A stretch of 35,150 bases of DNA. Source: Bacteroidota bacterium. Lineage in GTDB: Bacteria; Bacteroidota; Bacteroidia; Bacteroidales; F082. Shown here piece after piece: positions 17,758 through 26,663 of this stretch; the stretch's first letter is position 1; each line of letters starts with the position of its first letter. Under the pieces are notes generated by a model that did no database searches, was not told the DNA's origin, and saw only the letters and a list, made by a program, of their open reading frames with translations. The translations under genes were made by a program, and so were the position numbers. The DNA lies in assembly GCA_024280235.1 (NCBI GenBank), contig JAJRQN010000209.1:1-35150 (forward strand), given 5' to 3'.

Positions 17758-18999
17758 TTATCCTCCATGACGAATAAATTTTTTAACTTGATTGTAATAA
17801 TTATCAAATAATATTGGGCTCAAAACCCTAAATAAGTTGATAATTCTTCTTTGTCGTGATTTTTTCTGATTGAATTCAGTATTTACTTGGTATACTTTTT
17901 CAATTGTCTCTATTCCAGATTCAATACTAATATTATTCATCAAAAAACTTTTGCCAAAAGATTTTATCTCGTCATAATACAACTTATCATCTATCAACTG
18001 ATTAATTTCATTGCTCAGCACATCTGCTGTGACAGGTGACTTTTGATTTCTTCCAGAAAAATTATAAAGCGCAAGATCTTCTATATTGTCACGACAAACA
18101 GTACCAGCATAACCAGCATCTCCAACGATAAGAGTAGGCTTTTCAAAAGCCATACCCTCAAATGCGCTACGACCAAGACCGATAACAATTGTTGCAACCT
18201 TTAGCATTCTAAATGCAGCGGGAATAAGTCCGGTAAAAATTATCGCAGGCCTGCCAAGTTCTTTATTAATTTCCATACCAATTTTTTTTGCACTACAAAA
18301 AAACTCACCTTTTCCACCAATAAGCACAAACTTATATTCCTTATGCTGCCGTAAAACTTCTCGCATCGCCTCAAGAGTATTTCTAATTGATTTCTCTTTT
18401 ATATCAAGAAAAGTAGTAATCATCATTATATACTTACCTGGCACCGATATATGGTAATCAAGACACAATGTCTTAATTTCATCATCAGAAATGCTAAATT
18501 GCTCCATATCTACCCTTGCGCTGCACACACATACAGCACTATTTTTCCAACCAAACTGATTTATCATTTTATTTTTCTGCTCAGAACTAAATACAATGAA
18601 TTGTCCAGCCAAAGGAATGTTGTAATATGGAGTCACCCCACCACAAAGAGTTCCTGTGACGGGAGTTGAAATATTGAAGAGACTCACAAGTGTCGATGCA
18701 ATATAAGATCGGGCATCAAATGCATGAATCATTTCAATAGATCCTTCTGAAACAATTTCCGCAATCTGCGAAACGGTCTCTCGTGATTTAAGTGCAAAAT
18801 ATGTTTGCCTGCCACTGTGATTAAAATGAAATGGTACGTGAAAATACCTGAACTCCTCCTCAATTGTCGGCACTAATACACCAGGACCACTAGCGACAAT
18901 GACCTCATATCCCCGAGCTTTTAAGGTTCTTGCGGTTGTCAAAGCAGACTGGACATGACCCCCAAAATTTGCATGCTCTATTACTATCAATATCTTCAT
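17758..18999 (-). CDS. Family 4-like glycosyltransferase
   Basis: A GT-B protein beginning MKILIVIEHANFGGHVQSALT with the family's N-terminal glycine-rich loop. Middle and C-terminal landmarks are CVCSARVDMEQF, YKFVLIGGKGEF and VIGLGRSAFEGMAFEKPTLI, the last standing in place of the usual E-x7-E block. I place the start at ATG 18999, with GGTGG six bases upstream, rather than the ATG at 19011. The gene is AT-rich like its neighbours and overlaps neither. It probably acts with the adjacent GT4 on the same lipid-linked intermediate. The divergent C-terminal motif leaves the donor uncertain. Confidence 0.8.
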   Translation of the reverse strand: MKILIVIEHANFGGHVQSALTTARTLKARGYEVIVASGPGVLVPTIEEEFRYFHVPFHFNHSGRQTYFALKSRETVSQIAEIVSEGSIEMIHAFDARSYIASTLVSLFNISTPVTGTLCGGVTPYYNIPLAGQFIVFSSEQKNKMINQFGWKNSAVCVCSARVDMEQFSISDDEIKTLCLDYHISVPGKYIMMITTFLDIKEKSIRNTLEAMREVLRQHKEYKFVLIGGKGEFFCSAKKIGMEINKELGRPAIIFTGLIPAAFRMLKVATIVIGLGRSAFEGMAFEKPTLIVGDAGYAGTVCRDNIEDLALYNFSGRNQKSPVTADVLSNEINQLIDDKLYYDEIKSFGKSFLMNNISIESGIETIEKVYQVNTEFNQKKSRQRRIINLFRVLSPILFDNYYNQVKKFIRHGG

Positions 19000-19019
19000 T
19001 AAACCCACCATAGCCCTTG

Positions 19020-20318
19020 TTATACTTTTTTCTTACGCAATACTAAATGATACATATCTGTAATATCCTCGCGCTTAACGACCAATAAATCCATTATTGA
19101 GATTGAGTATTTTCGAGAGAATACAAATGCCAAAACAATAGAACTGACACCATAGGTTATTGTTGAAGACAACGCAGCACCTTCAATTCCATACATAGGA
19201 ATGAACCAAATATTCAGAATAATATTTACAAGTACACCACAACTAAAAATGAAGAGGGTATATATAGCCTTACCCCTGCCCGTTAAATCTGCATGAAGAA
19301 TAAGATAAATGGATATTAGAGAAATCCCAGGAAGTAAGATCCTGAAAGATTTCAGTGCAGGCAAGAATTGCTCCCCATAAAGGAGTGGTAATAAGATTGG
19401 GATGGCTATATAAAGAAAAAGGCCTGCAATTAAAGAAAGCCAGAGTGTGACCCGACAAACGCGCAAAGTACCAGCAAGAGAATCATTTCCTTTACCACTA
19501 GCCACCGTAGCAAAGAGAACTAACCCTATTGCTTCGGGGATCATCCATAATTTTTCCCCAAGTGAAACACTTAGTCCGTAATAACCTAATTCGGCATCAG
19601 ATAAATAATATTTAATAAAAAATATGTCACTTTTAAAAATCAAGTTCATAACAACTAAAGCAAGAAAAGGTACTATGCCAAATTTTATCGCTTTGGTTGT
19701 CATTTCAAGATCAAAATCAATTCTAATCTTAGTTTCCCTTGAAACAATTATACAGCACAACAAAGAGGTAAGAACATAACTAATCAATGTCGCAGCCAAA
19801 ACACCAAGAATACTTAAATCAAAATAAACTACAAGAATCATAACAACAATAAAGTTACTTACTCCTTGAAAAATAACAATTTTATTTCTTATAAATATTT
19901 CCTGTTTACCAAGAATTGCATACTGAATAAGCTTTTGAAAAAGAAGAAGAGGAATGATAGAGAAAGACACTACCACTAAATGTAGTGGAACATTATTAAA
20001 AAGGGTATCACGCCAGATATAAAAAGATGACAATGATATTAAAAAAAGAAAAGAACCTAATATTACTACAACTCCAAAGGAATTTGCCACAACCTCTTCA
20101 AAAGAATATTTTTTTTGACCTATGAAATATAAATTTCCATTACCAATCCCCAAGCTACCAACATTTACCAACAAAAACGGAACCGTGGTCAATATTTCCA
20201 GAATACCACGATATGTTGGTCCAAGCATACGCGTGATTATCACACTACTAATCATGCCTAGAACAAATAAAGACAGTCTTGTTCCAAAAACGCTAATACT
20301 CTTCCTAGCAAACGACAT
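19020..20318 (-). CDS. wzx: Wzx-type polysaccharide flippase (MOP superfamily)
   Basis: This polytopic protein of 432 residues with about 12-14 membrane segments begins SISVFGTRLSLFVLGMISSVIITRML. It contains GPTYRGILEILTTVPFLLVNVGSLGIGNGNLYF, split here across the family's conserved first helices, and later FIPMYGIEGAALSSTITYG. Such proteins translocate undecaprenyl-linked repeat units across the inner membrane. The ATG abuts the stop of the 904-residue gene upstream, with AGGAAAGG as ribosome binding site. Wzx plus the Wzy/ligase-like protein indicates Wzx/Wzy-dependent assembly. The gene symbol denotes the functional class, as individual orthologues cannot be told apart. Confidence 0.85.
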   Translation of the reverse strand: MSFARKSISVFGTRLSLFVLGMISSVIITRMLGPTYRGILEILTTVPFLLVNVGSLGIGNGNLYFIGQKKYSFEEVVANSFGVVVILGSFLFLISLSSFYIWRDTLFNNVPLHLVVVSFSIIPLLLFQKLIQYAILGKQEIFIRNKIVIFQGVSNFIVVMILVVYFDLSILGVLAATLISYVLTSLLCCIIVSRETKIRIDFDLEMTTKAIKFGIVPFLALVVMNLIFKSDIFFIKYYLSDAELGYYGLSVSLGEKLWMIPEAIGLVLFATVASGKGNDSLAGTLRVCRVTLWLSLIAGLFLYIAIPILLPLLYGEQFLPALKSFRILLPGISLISIYLILHADLTGRGKAIYTLFIFSCGVLVNIILNIWFIPMYGIEGAALSSTITYGVSSIVLAFVFSRKYSISIMDLLVVKREDITDMYHLVLRKKKV

Positions 20319-23033
20319 TTAGTTGCCTTTCCTACTGACTTTACGTAGTTCTAAATAACGCCGTTTAAGCCATAAAATTTCTTTTGAGATATCTAAATGA
20401 AAAAGAGAGGAAATCAACGTCGGCAAACGTAAAGAGAGGAAAAAATAAAGCGAGTCGCCATGTGGCTTGCCAACATCAGCTTTCTTAGAACAACTTGGAT
20501 TTAAATCTCTACCTTCCAATAGTGATTTACTATTATTAATATACGAAAAAACACCAGCATTTTGCATTAGAACAGCCATAGGGCGAACGGCTGTGCGTGT
20601 TGGCAACTTTTTAAGGTCATTTAATGTTCTTTCAAAAAAGAATTTTGCTTTTATACGGTACTTTTCTGAATTGATTTTACTCAGAGAATAATACGAAGCA
20701 AATTGTAATACATTAACCTTACGCAACTCTTGAGCTGAGCGTGTCGCATAATTTGGGGCATCAAGTTTGTCTGGAGCATCAAGAAAGGGGTATTCATTTT
20801 CCACCATCCAGTTAGCATAAAGCTCCAAGCATTGCTGGGCATAATAAAACATCTTATCTTTTTCATTGAACAAAAGCTTAACATCCATATATTTAATTAA
20901 TGCTTGAAGAAAGATAGTATAAGTCCAACGAAATTCTGCATTAAGTAATTCTCTGCTTTCGATGTTGTCTTTTGGGTGGATGCAAGCACGGATAATTTTT
21001 TCAGCACCTAATTTATATTTTTCTTCATTTGTAAGAAGATAAACATCGAGTAAGACGCTAAGACTATTTCCCGACCCTCTTCCTGGACCATTATGCATAT
21101 CATATGAGTCCAGCCCCTCGCTGGCACAAAGCACCCCTCTCGACCTCTTAACAATTCCCCTAAGTAACTTCTCAGTATTTTCACAAAAAATATTTGAGCC
21201 ATGAAGCCGTTTAAGTACTAATTCACCAATATTAATAACCGTATCACGGGCAAGATAACTCCCTGTCAAGTAATAATATGTAGATAGCCCTGTAACGTAA
21301 TTATGTTCTAGAGAGGGCCCTCCCCCACAATTACTATCGACAATTTTTAGATGTTCTCTAGAATTGGCTCGATGTGTTGCTGTAGCTGCATCCAAAAAAT
21401 GATTTGTATGCCAGAAAATTCCGTTATTAAACTCGACTCTGTCACTGGTGGTACGATAAATATCAATGTCTAGTAGGTGTGTTACCAAGTCTGTGGATAA
21501 TTCCAACCAACGCTGATTCTGCGTTCTACAAAATTGAATCAATGAAGAATAAAGTATGTCGTATTGGTTGTTATAGTGAGAGATGAGTGATCCCGGAGGG
21601 TCAAGCTGTTCTAAAATTTCGTGGTTAGCAAAGATATCTCCAAAGTTTCGCCAACCATATTCATCTATAACTTCTCGTTGGGACAAAAAACCAACAGTCC
21701 CGTCGATAGCTTCACTTACCCAGCCATCAATACTTTCATCATCACTCCATGGTTTCGTGTGAAAATAATTAAAAACGTTAGTTTCTTCATACCATTCAGG
21801 CTCTAAAAAAATAGTTAGGGGATGATTTAACCAAGCTGAAAATGAATGTAATTTTTCAGCTGTAGCCCCAAAATCAAAAAAAAGCTTATGGGTTTTCTGC
21901 TCTCCACCTTGTAATTCAAAACCTCCCGGAAAGTTTTCTGGAAAAAGTTTAAGCGATATGCCCGAATGATTAACCTTTATGGCTTTTGGAAAGTTTTGCC
22001 AAAACTTATCAATCCCACACGCAACTGCTTGCCCATTTTCTGTCTTCAAACACACAACAGGTGAAGCTCGTAAACCCCGGCCAACTTCTCCATCATCCTT
22101 AGTTACTTTGTAACCTCTAAAAGTCAGAGGAACATCACCATCTTTATTCACATGATTTTTACTCTTCCAGTTCTCTCCACCGCTAGATTCCTGGTAAATT
22201 TCAAACGATTTTTTCACTACATATGATGTAAAATCCTCGCCTTCAAGTTTGCAAGAAAATTTAATCTCATTTTCTCCTGTAGTGAGGATGTTTAAACTGA
22301 AATCTCGAAAATATTTAGAAGCAGGATCACCAAGATCCCAAAAACCACCAGGGTGCAATACTGCATCTGGATTGTGAAGAGTTAGATTGGCAACCAAAGC
22401 AGTCTTACCTGCAAACAGGCTCAACTCACAGGCAAAGTTAAGCCGGAAGGACTCTGGTAACTCAGACTTAAAGCACCCCGCTACAACGACAACTGATTTT
22501 AGTGGCCCAGTCTCTCTCTCAGTGATTGTATTTATTATAGGCTTAATAGATTTGCCCTTGGCGTCAACCAAAAGAATTTCACATGGGAAAGATAAAGCAT
22601 TTCCCCCAACACCATGATCTAAAAACCACTCGAACAACGCAGGTTTTGAACTATCTAATTGTAGAGATCCGGGTCCTGTATTAACAGATAACGTACTATG
22701 CTGATATTTTGACGAATGAGCTTTATTTATCACAAGTGCAGGATATTCTTCATCATCACAATCGACATTCTCAAGCAAAAAAGTAATTTTTTCACCGGCA
22801 TTAATTGCTACAAAAAAATCCAGTAAAAGCCATTTAATACTTTTATCTGGCCATAAGGCCAATACCTTCTTCTGGCAGGGAATTAATTGTCGATCGCTAG
22901 TAAGAAGGCTTACGTCAGAAGCAGAAGTGAGAGTACCACAACATAATGGAACACTGACACAAACAGGTTCTGAATTAAGCCTTGATATACCAGCAGCTTC
23001 ACAAACCGTTATTGGAATTTTAATATTAATCAT
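20319..23033 (-). CDS. YetA/exo-rhamnogalacturonan-lyase-like (PL26-like) protein
   Basis: This 904-residue protein opens with a domain like the RIFT-barrel N-terminus of PcRGLX/YetA proteins: ITVCEAAGISRLNSEPV, VPLCCGTL and ALWPDKSIKWLLLDFF (usually WPDGS-KWLLLDF). A central region with FHTKPWSDDESIDGW, GWRNFGDIF and HYNNQYDILYS, then helical repeats to the end, fits an (alpha/alpha)-barrel. GGPSLEHNYVTGLSTYYYLTG and YDMHNGPGRGSGN look like active-site blocks. No signal peptide is seen, which is odd for a lyase and suggests a cytoplasmic or unconventional role, perhaps editing or quality control of the polymer. It directly precedes the flippase. Assignment is by remembered motif; catalytic activity is not shown. 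Confidence 0.65.
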   Translation of the reverse strand: MINIKIPITVCEAAGISRLNSEPVCVSVPLCCGTLTSASDVSLLTSDRQLIPCQKKVLALWPDKSIKWLLLDFFVAINAGEKITFLLENVDCDDEEYPALVINKAHSSKYQHSTLSVNTGPGSLQLDSSKPALFEWFLDHGVGGNALSFPCEILLVDAKGKSIKPIINTITERETGPLKSVVVVAGCFKSELPESFRLNFACELSLFAGKTALVANLTLHNPDAVLHPGGFWDLGDPASKYFRDFSLNILTTGENEIKFSCKLEGEDFTSYVVKKSFEIYQESSGGENWKSKNHVNKDGDVPLTFRGYKVTKDDGEVGRGLRASPVVCLKTENGQAVACGIDKFWQNFPKAIKVNHSGISLKLFPENFPGGFELQGGEQKTHKLFFDFGATAEKLHSFSAWLNHPLTIFLEPEWYEETNVFNYFHTKPWSDDESIDGWVSEAIDGTVGFLSQREVIDEYGWRNFGDIFANHEILEQLDPPGSLISHYNNQYDILYSSLIQFCRTQNQRWLELSTDLVTHLLDIDIYRTTSDRVEFNNGIFWHTNHFLDAATATHRANSREHLKIVDSNCGGGPSLEHNYVTGLSTYYYLTGSYLARDTVINIGELVLKRLHGSNIFCENTEKLLRGIVKRSRGVLCASEGLDSYDMHNGPGRGSGNSLSVLLDVYLLTNEEKYKLGAEKIIRACIHPKDNIESRELLNAEFRWTYTIFLQALIKYMDVKLLFNEKDKMFYYAQQCLELYANWMVENEYPFLDAPDKLDAPNYATRSAQELRKVNVLQFASYYSLSKINSEKYRIKAKFFFERTLNDLKKLPTRTAVRPMAVLMQNAGVFSYINNSKSLLEGRDLNPSCSKKADVGKPHGDSLYFFLSLRLPTLISSLFHLDISKEILWLKRRYLELRKVSRKGN

Positions 23034-23060
23034 ACCCTGCCCATATAGTTGCTACGCACA

Positions 23061-24782
23061 TCAATCATTAAAAAACTCATAGTAACCTTCCATCCTTCTG
23101 ACCCTGCCGGAAAAAGAAAAATCTGTCTCTATGCGTTCTCTCGCCTGTTGGGCAAATTGTGACCGCAGTTCGCTATCAGTCAAAAGATCTATCACCTGCT
23201 TGCTCAAACCTTCTACATCTCTAATCGGTGAAAGCAGCCCAGTTTTCCCATGTTCAACCAGTTCAGGAACTCCGGCAACAATAGTAGAAACAACGGGAAT
23301 TTTAAGCGCCATGGCTTCAAGAACAGTATTTGGCAGCCCCTCAGTCAGGGACGTCATTAAAAACACGTCAAAGGACGTATAAATATCCAAAAGATCCGTT
23401 CTGTGACCGGTAAAAAAGAAGTTATTTTCCATTCCAAGTTCTGCTACCCGTTCTTTTGCCTTTTTCATTTCATCGCCATGCCCATCTCCGACAATGACAA
23501 ATTTTACCTTGTCCAATTTCTTACTAATCTCTGCGGCAACTTTATAAAACGTGGGTAAATCCTTGTGCTGTGCAGCAATCCTAGCGACAGTACCAACCAG
23601 AAATTCATCAGCAGTGACACCAAGTTCATCCCTAAGCGCAGGTTTTCCCAACTCGGCACGCCATACATCGATATCTATTCCGTTGTGCAATGTTTCGATA
23701 TCATTTTCGTGCAGCCCATCATTTATCATACTTTTCTTTGTATGATGGGAAACAGCAAGGAGAGGTTTGTCATAGCGCTTCATCAAAAAGATGTTGACCT
23801 TACGTCTTAACTTGAAGTTGAGATAACCCGACAAAGAATCAAAATCTGCTCTGATATACGGGGAATGGAGATGGCAAGTGTACATGATCTTCAGTTGAGG
23901 AATTTTTCGCTTAAGTAACCAGCCATAGAGAAGAGTTTTTTCGTCATGAGAGTGAACGATGGATATATTCTGTTCCTCTATAATTTTTTTAATTTCTGCA
24001 ACACACCGCCAATCAAGAAGTTTGCGATCAAAAACCTCCATGTAATTTGCACCCAAGTCGGCTGCCCACTTGTCTATTGAATATTCATCATCGGCAGGAT
24101 TTCTTAAGTAAAGAACTTGGATATAAACTCTGCTTTTATCGTGCTGAACCGCAGAATTTAAAATTGTCTTATCTGGCCCTCCCCCACCTTTGTAGGTACC
24201 GCGAAAATCCATAACTCGAACCGGGGCAGGTGACACTATCTCCTCAACTTCGGGTTCAGCGACAATCTTCTTCTTTGGTAAAAACCTTGCGGGGCTACCG
24301 ACAACAACGGTATTTTCAGGGACATCTTTTGTTACTACGGTGTTTGCACCGATTGTGACATTATCCCCAATGGTAATTTCTCCAATGATTTTTGCCCCGG
24401 CACCAGCAAGAACATTATTGCCAATCGTTGCCGCTGCGCCACTGCCACCACTATCCCCGATGGTCACCCCATGATAGAAAGTGCAGTTTTCACCCAATTT
24501 TGCGGAGGGATGGAAGATAATTCCGCCAAAGTGGTGGATACGAAAACCTTTACCAATCTGGCAACAGGCGGGGATAGAGATACCACAGGTGATTTCAATG
24601 AAACGCTCAAGGATAAAGCGTAACGGTTGACCGGGTAGGCCTTTTCGTTGCAACCAGTTAAAAAAACGATAAACTAGAATCGCCTGGAATCCCTGGGAGA
24701 GTAACCCGGCAATAAGGGTTCTTGGAGAAGGTTTGCCGCTGGGACTCAACCGACCTAGATCTGATTTGATGTTTTCAAACAT
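23061..24782 (-). CDS. Fusion of serine-acetyltransferase-like hexapeptide domain and GT4 glycosyltransferase
   Basis: Residues ~1-185 are a CysE/SAT-like acyltransferase: an N-terminal helical part (LVYRFFNWLQRKGLP), then left-handed beta-helix repeats including ITCGISIPACCQIGKGFRIHH, broken by FYHGVTIGD and IGNNVLAGAGAKIIG, ending VVGSPARFLP. Residues ~205-573 are a GT4 with VMDFRGTYKGGGGPDKTIL, VGTVARIAAQHKD, FVIVGDGHGDE and LTEGLPNTVLEAMALKIPVV (E-x7-E). I start at ATG 24782, with AAAGG seven bases upstream; the frame continues to 24839, but those 19 residues come from a truncated repeat copy. One polypeptide could therefore both acetylate and glycosylate the same intermediate. The last 3' gene before the repeat island. 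Confidence 0.88.
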   Translation of the reverse strand: MFENIKSDLGRLSPSGKPSPRTLIAGLLSQGFQAILVYRFFNWLQRKGLPGQPLRFILERFIEITCGISIPACCQIGKGFRIHHFGGIIFHPSAKLGENCTFYHGVTIGDSGGSGAAATIGNNVLAGAGAKIIGEITIGDNVTIGANTVVTKDVPENTVVVGSPARFLPKKKIVAEPEVEEIVSPAPVRVMDFRGTYKGGGGPDKTILNSAVQHDKSRVYIQVLYLRNPADDEYSIDKWAADLGANYMEVFDRKLLDWRCVAEIKKIIEEQNISIVHSHDEKTLLYGWLLKRKIPQLKIMYTCHLHSPYIRADFDSLSGYLNFKLRRKVNIFLMKRYDKPLLAVSHHTKKSMINDGLHENDIETLHNGIDIDVWRAELGKPALRDELGVTADEFLVGTVARIAAQHKDLPTFYKVAAEISKKLDKVKFVIVGDGHGDEMKKAKERVAELGMENNFFFTGHRTDLLDIYTSFDVFLMTSLTEGLPNTVLEAMALKIPVVSTIVAGVPELVEHGKTGLLSPIRDVEGLSKQVIDLLTDSELRSQFAQQARERIETDFSFSGRVRRMEGYYEFFND

Positions 24783-24801
24783 GACAAAACCTTTAAAAAC
24801 A

Positions 24802-25228
24802 TTTGACGGGATAAAGTACTTTTGCAAAATCTTTTTCACTTCAACAAAAGACTAGAACCTTTTAAATCGTTTGACGGGATAAAGGCGGATAAGAGCTGAT
24901 TGTTAAGATCTAAATCAAAAAAAATCATGACTTTCTATCCGCTTTTATCAGAGTTTCATCCTGTCAAAGAGGCTTTCAATCTTTAAAATCTTTCGACGGG
25001 ATAAAGGCGGATAAGGGCTGATGTTAAGATCAAAACCAAAAGAATTGGTTCATGACTCTATCCGCTTTTATCAGATTTTCATCCTGTCAAAAAGTCTTTC
25101 AAACCTTTAAATCATTCGACGGGATAAGGGCGGATAAGGGCTGATGTTAGGACCTTAAACCCTAAAAACAGAACTTGTTTGTTTTGAAGGCTTATAATCC
25201 GCTTTTATCAGATCTTCATCCTGTCGAA
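24802..25228 (+). repeat. Palindromic repeat array, part A (truncated copy plus units 1-3)
   Basis: A truncated left half (TTTGACGGGATAAAG, 24802-24816) is followed by complete units at 24870-24968, 24992-25091 and 25115-25228. Each unit has a left arm TT(T/C)GACGGGATAARGGCGGAT, then AAGRGCTGATG, a variable centre of about 40 bases, and a right arm ATCCGCTTTTATCAG followed by ATTTTCATCCTGTCAAA. The arms pair as two stacked 11-base-pair helices with a 12-base one-sided bulge. Units are separated by similar AT-rich linkers of about 22-25 bases (AAGTCTTTCAAACCTTTAAAT type). Strand is nominal. Confidence 0.92.
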
Positions 25229-25235
25229 CCGACTT

Positions 25236-25604
25236 TCAAAGCCTTAATACCCTCCGCTTCACTTCGACTTTTTCTTCTCCAAAATTGATCAACAGGCCAA
25301 CTGGAATGTTTGTCGCGGCAAGATAATTGACCAACTGAACTTCGTGGACAATGGCCATTTTCCGTACTGCTTTTAATTCGACAACAACCTCCTGCTCGAC
25401 TAAAATATCAGCAACATAACTGCCGACACTCTGCTCTTCATAAAAAACATCTATTTGTTTTTGAAATTCAGCCGCTATTCCTGACTTTTTAAATTCAATT
25501 GCTAAACATTTCTCGTACACATTTTCTAAAAATCCCGCACCCATCGTATTGTAGACACGGTAGGCACAACCAATAATTTTCTCAGTAAGGTCAAACTGAT
25601 CCAC
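25236..25604 (-). CDS. GxxExxY protein (PD-(D/E)XK nuclease-like), copy 1
   Basis: The product of 122 residues belongs to the GxxExxY family (TIGR04256/PDDEXK_3-like; names from memory). The signature is GFLENVY at 24-30, and a PD-(D/E)XK-like core is seen as YVADILV with Asp66 and VVELKAV with Glu76 and Lys78. The motif VQLVNYLAATNIPVGLLINFG follows, typical of the family, whose biological role is not established. I choose GTG 25604 because AAGGAGG lies five bases upstream; the frame extends to another GTG at 25619. It sits exactly between repeat units 3 and 4, and its TGA stop is in inter-repeat linker sequence. Its paralogue at 34476 is also flanked by palindromes. Confidence 0.9.
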   Translation of the reverse strand: MDQFDLTEKIIGCAYRVYNTMGAGFLENVYEKCLAIEFKKSGIAAEFQKQIDVFYEEQSVGSYVADILVEQEVVVELKAVRKMAIVHEVQLVNYLAATNIPVGLLINFGEEKVEVKRRVLRL

Positions 25605-25642
25605 AATCCCCTCCTTCACTCTGAAAACATCAAAAGACGTAT

Positions 25643-26098
25643 TTTGACGGGATAAAGGCGGATAAGATCTGATGTTTAAAACCTTATACCCAAAAAAAGT
25701 TCATGACTTTATATCCGCCTTTATCAGATTTTTATCCTGTCTAAAAGTCTTTCAATCTTTAAAATCCTTTGACGGGATAAGGGCGGATAGGGTCTGATGG
25801 TTAAAACCCTAAAACAAAAAAGCCATCAATGATTTTATATCCGCTTTTATCAATTTTTTATCCTGTCAAAAAGTTCTTAAAATCTTTAGTCATTTGACGG
25901 GATAAGGGCGGATGTTAAGATCAAAACCAAAAAGATTTGGTACAAGGCTTTCAATCCGCTTTTATCAATTTTTTATCCTGTCAAAAAGTTCTTAAAATCT
26001 TTAGTCATTTGACGGGATAAGGGCGGATGTTAAGATCAAAACCAAAAAGATTTGGTTCGTGACTCTATCCGCTTTTATCAGATTTTCATCCTGTCAAA
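25643..26098 (+). repeat. Palindromic repeat array, part B (units 4-7)
   Basis: Units lie at 25643-25746, 25768-25870, 25893-25985 and 26008-26098, all in the same orientation as part A. Units 6 and 7 are nearly identical over their left arm and centre (GGGCGGATGTTAAGATCAAA, AACCAAAAAGATTTGG) and exactly 115 bases apart, and lack the TAAGGTCTGATG portion found elsewhere; they look like a recent tandem duplication. Part B lies between the GxxExxY gene and the toxin-antitoxin pair. The right arms of units 5 and 6 read TTATCAATTTTTTATCCTG instead of TCAGATTTTC. Confidence 0.92.
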
Positions 26099-26123
26099 AA
26101 AAGCATGTAAAGAGATTTGATAG

Positions 26124-26424
26124 CTACTTTTCTAATCTCTCCAGCCAATAATCAGGCTTTCTTCGTAAATGTGAAACAGCAATAACAACAATTCCGCCTT
26201 CGGCGACACCATAAATAAATGGCATAAGGAAATCTGTTTAATAAACATCGCCGGACATTTCCGCTCATTACTGGTGGTAATTGAGGGTAAGAAACGATCA
26301 ACTTTAATGTGCTATTGAAAGCTTCAAGAAAATCATATCCAAGGCCGATCATTTGTTCTTGATACCAGTCAAAAGAGTCATCTAGCTCAGCTTGGGCAAT
26401 TGGTAAAAAGCTGATTTTCATCAT
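26124..26424 (-). pseudogene. RelE/ParE-family toxin, frameshifted near its C-terminus
   Basis: The N-terminal 70 residues (ISFLPIAQAELDDSFDWYQEQ, FLEAFNSTLKLIVSYPQLPP, VRRCLLNRFPYAI) are ParE-like. The frame then turns into Arg/Cys-rich nonsense ending at 26152. Shifting one base at 26211-26220 (ATTTATTTA on the coding strand) restores the family's ending: IIYGVAEGGIVVIAVSHLRR then KPDYWLERLEK, stop at 26124. So one extra T appears to have inactivated the toxin. ParE toxins poison DNA gyrase; RelE relatives cleave mRNA. The start ATG overlaps the antitoxin stop (ATGA), as usual in these operons. A sequencing error is the alternative. Confidence 0.85.
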
Positions 26425-26639
26425 TTGGCCTGATACTTTTCCATCACCTCGGCATAAGGTATTGGCTTAATATCTCCCCGAACAAAAGCTTCCCAGCGCA
26501 CCTCAGACTCTCTGACCCAGATCTTTTCAATTTCATTGTCCGGCTTTATTGTGTCACGTAGAACCGCATCTATAATCTTAACTCGGTCAGTTGGAGTAAA
26601 CTTCTCGATTTGCCTAATAATTTCTGCTGCTGTGGGCAT
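26421..26639 (-). CDS. Addiction-module antitoxin (TIGR02574/PF09720-like)
   Basis: This 72-residue protein begins MPTAAEIIRQIEKFTPTDRV and ends VRGDIKPIPYAEVMEKYQAK. That is the usual layout of the addiction-module component family: a helical dimerisation part, a WVRESEVRWEAF central helix and a short C-terminal toxin-binding tail with an IPYAEVM motif. It precedes and overlaps the ParE-like toxin by 4 bases. AAAGGAG lies about six bases upstream of the ATG. Because the toxin is frameshifted, the antitoxin may persist alone. The pair occupies an inter-unit position of the palindrome array. Confidence 0.9.
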   Translation of the reverse strand: MPTAAEIIRQIEKFTPTDRVKIIDAVLRDTIKPDNEIEKIWVRESEVRWEAFVRGDIKPIPYAEVMEKYQAK

Positions 26640-26663
26640 AATACGCTCCTTTCAAATAAATCT

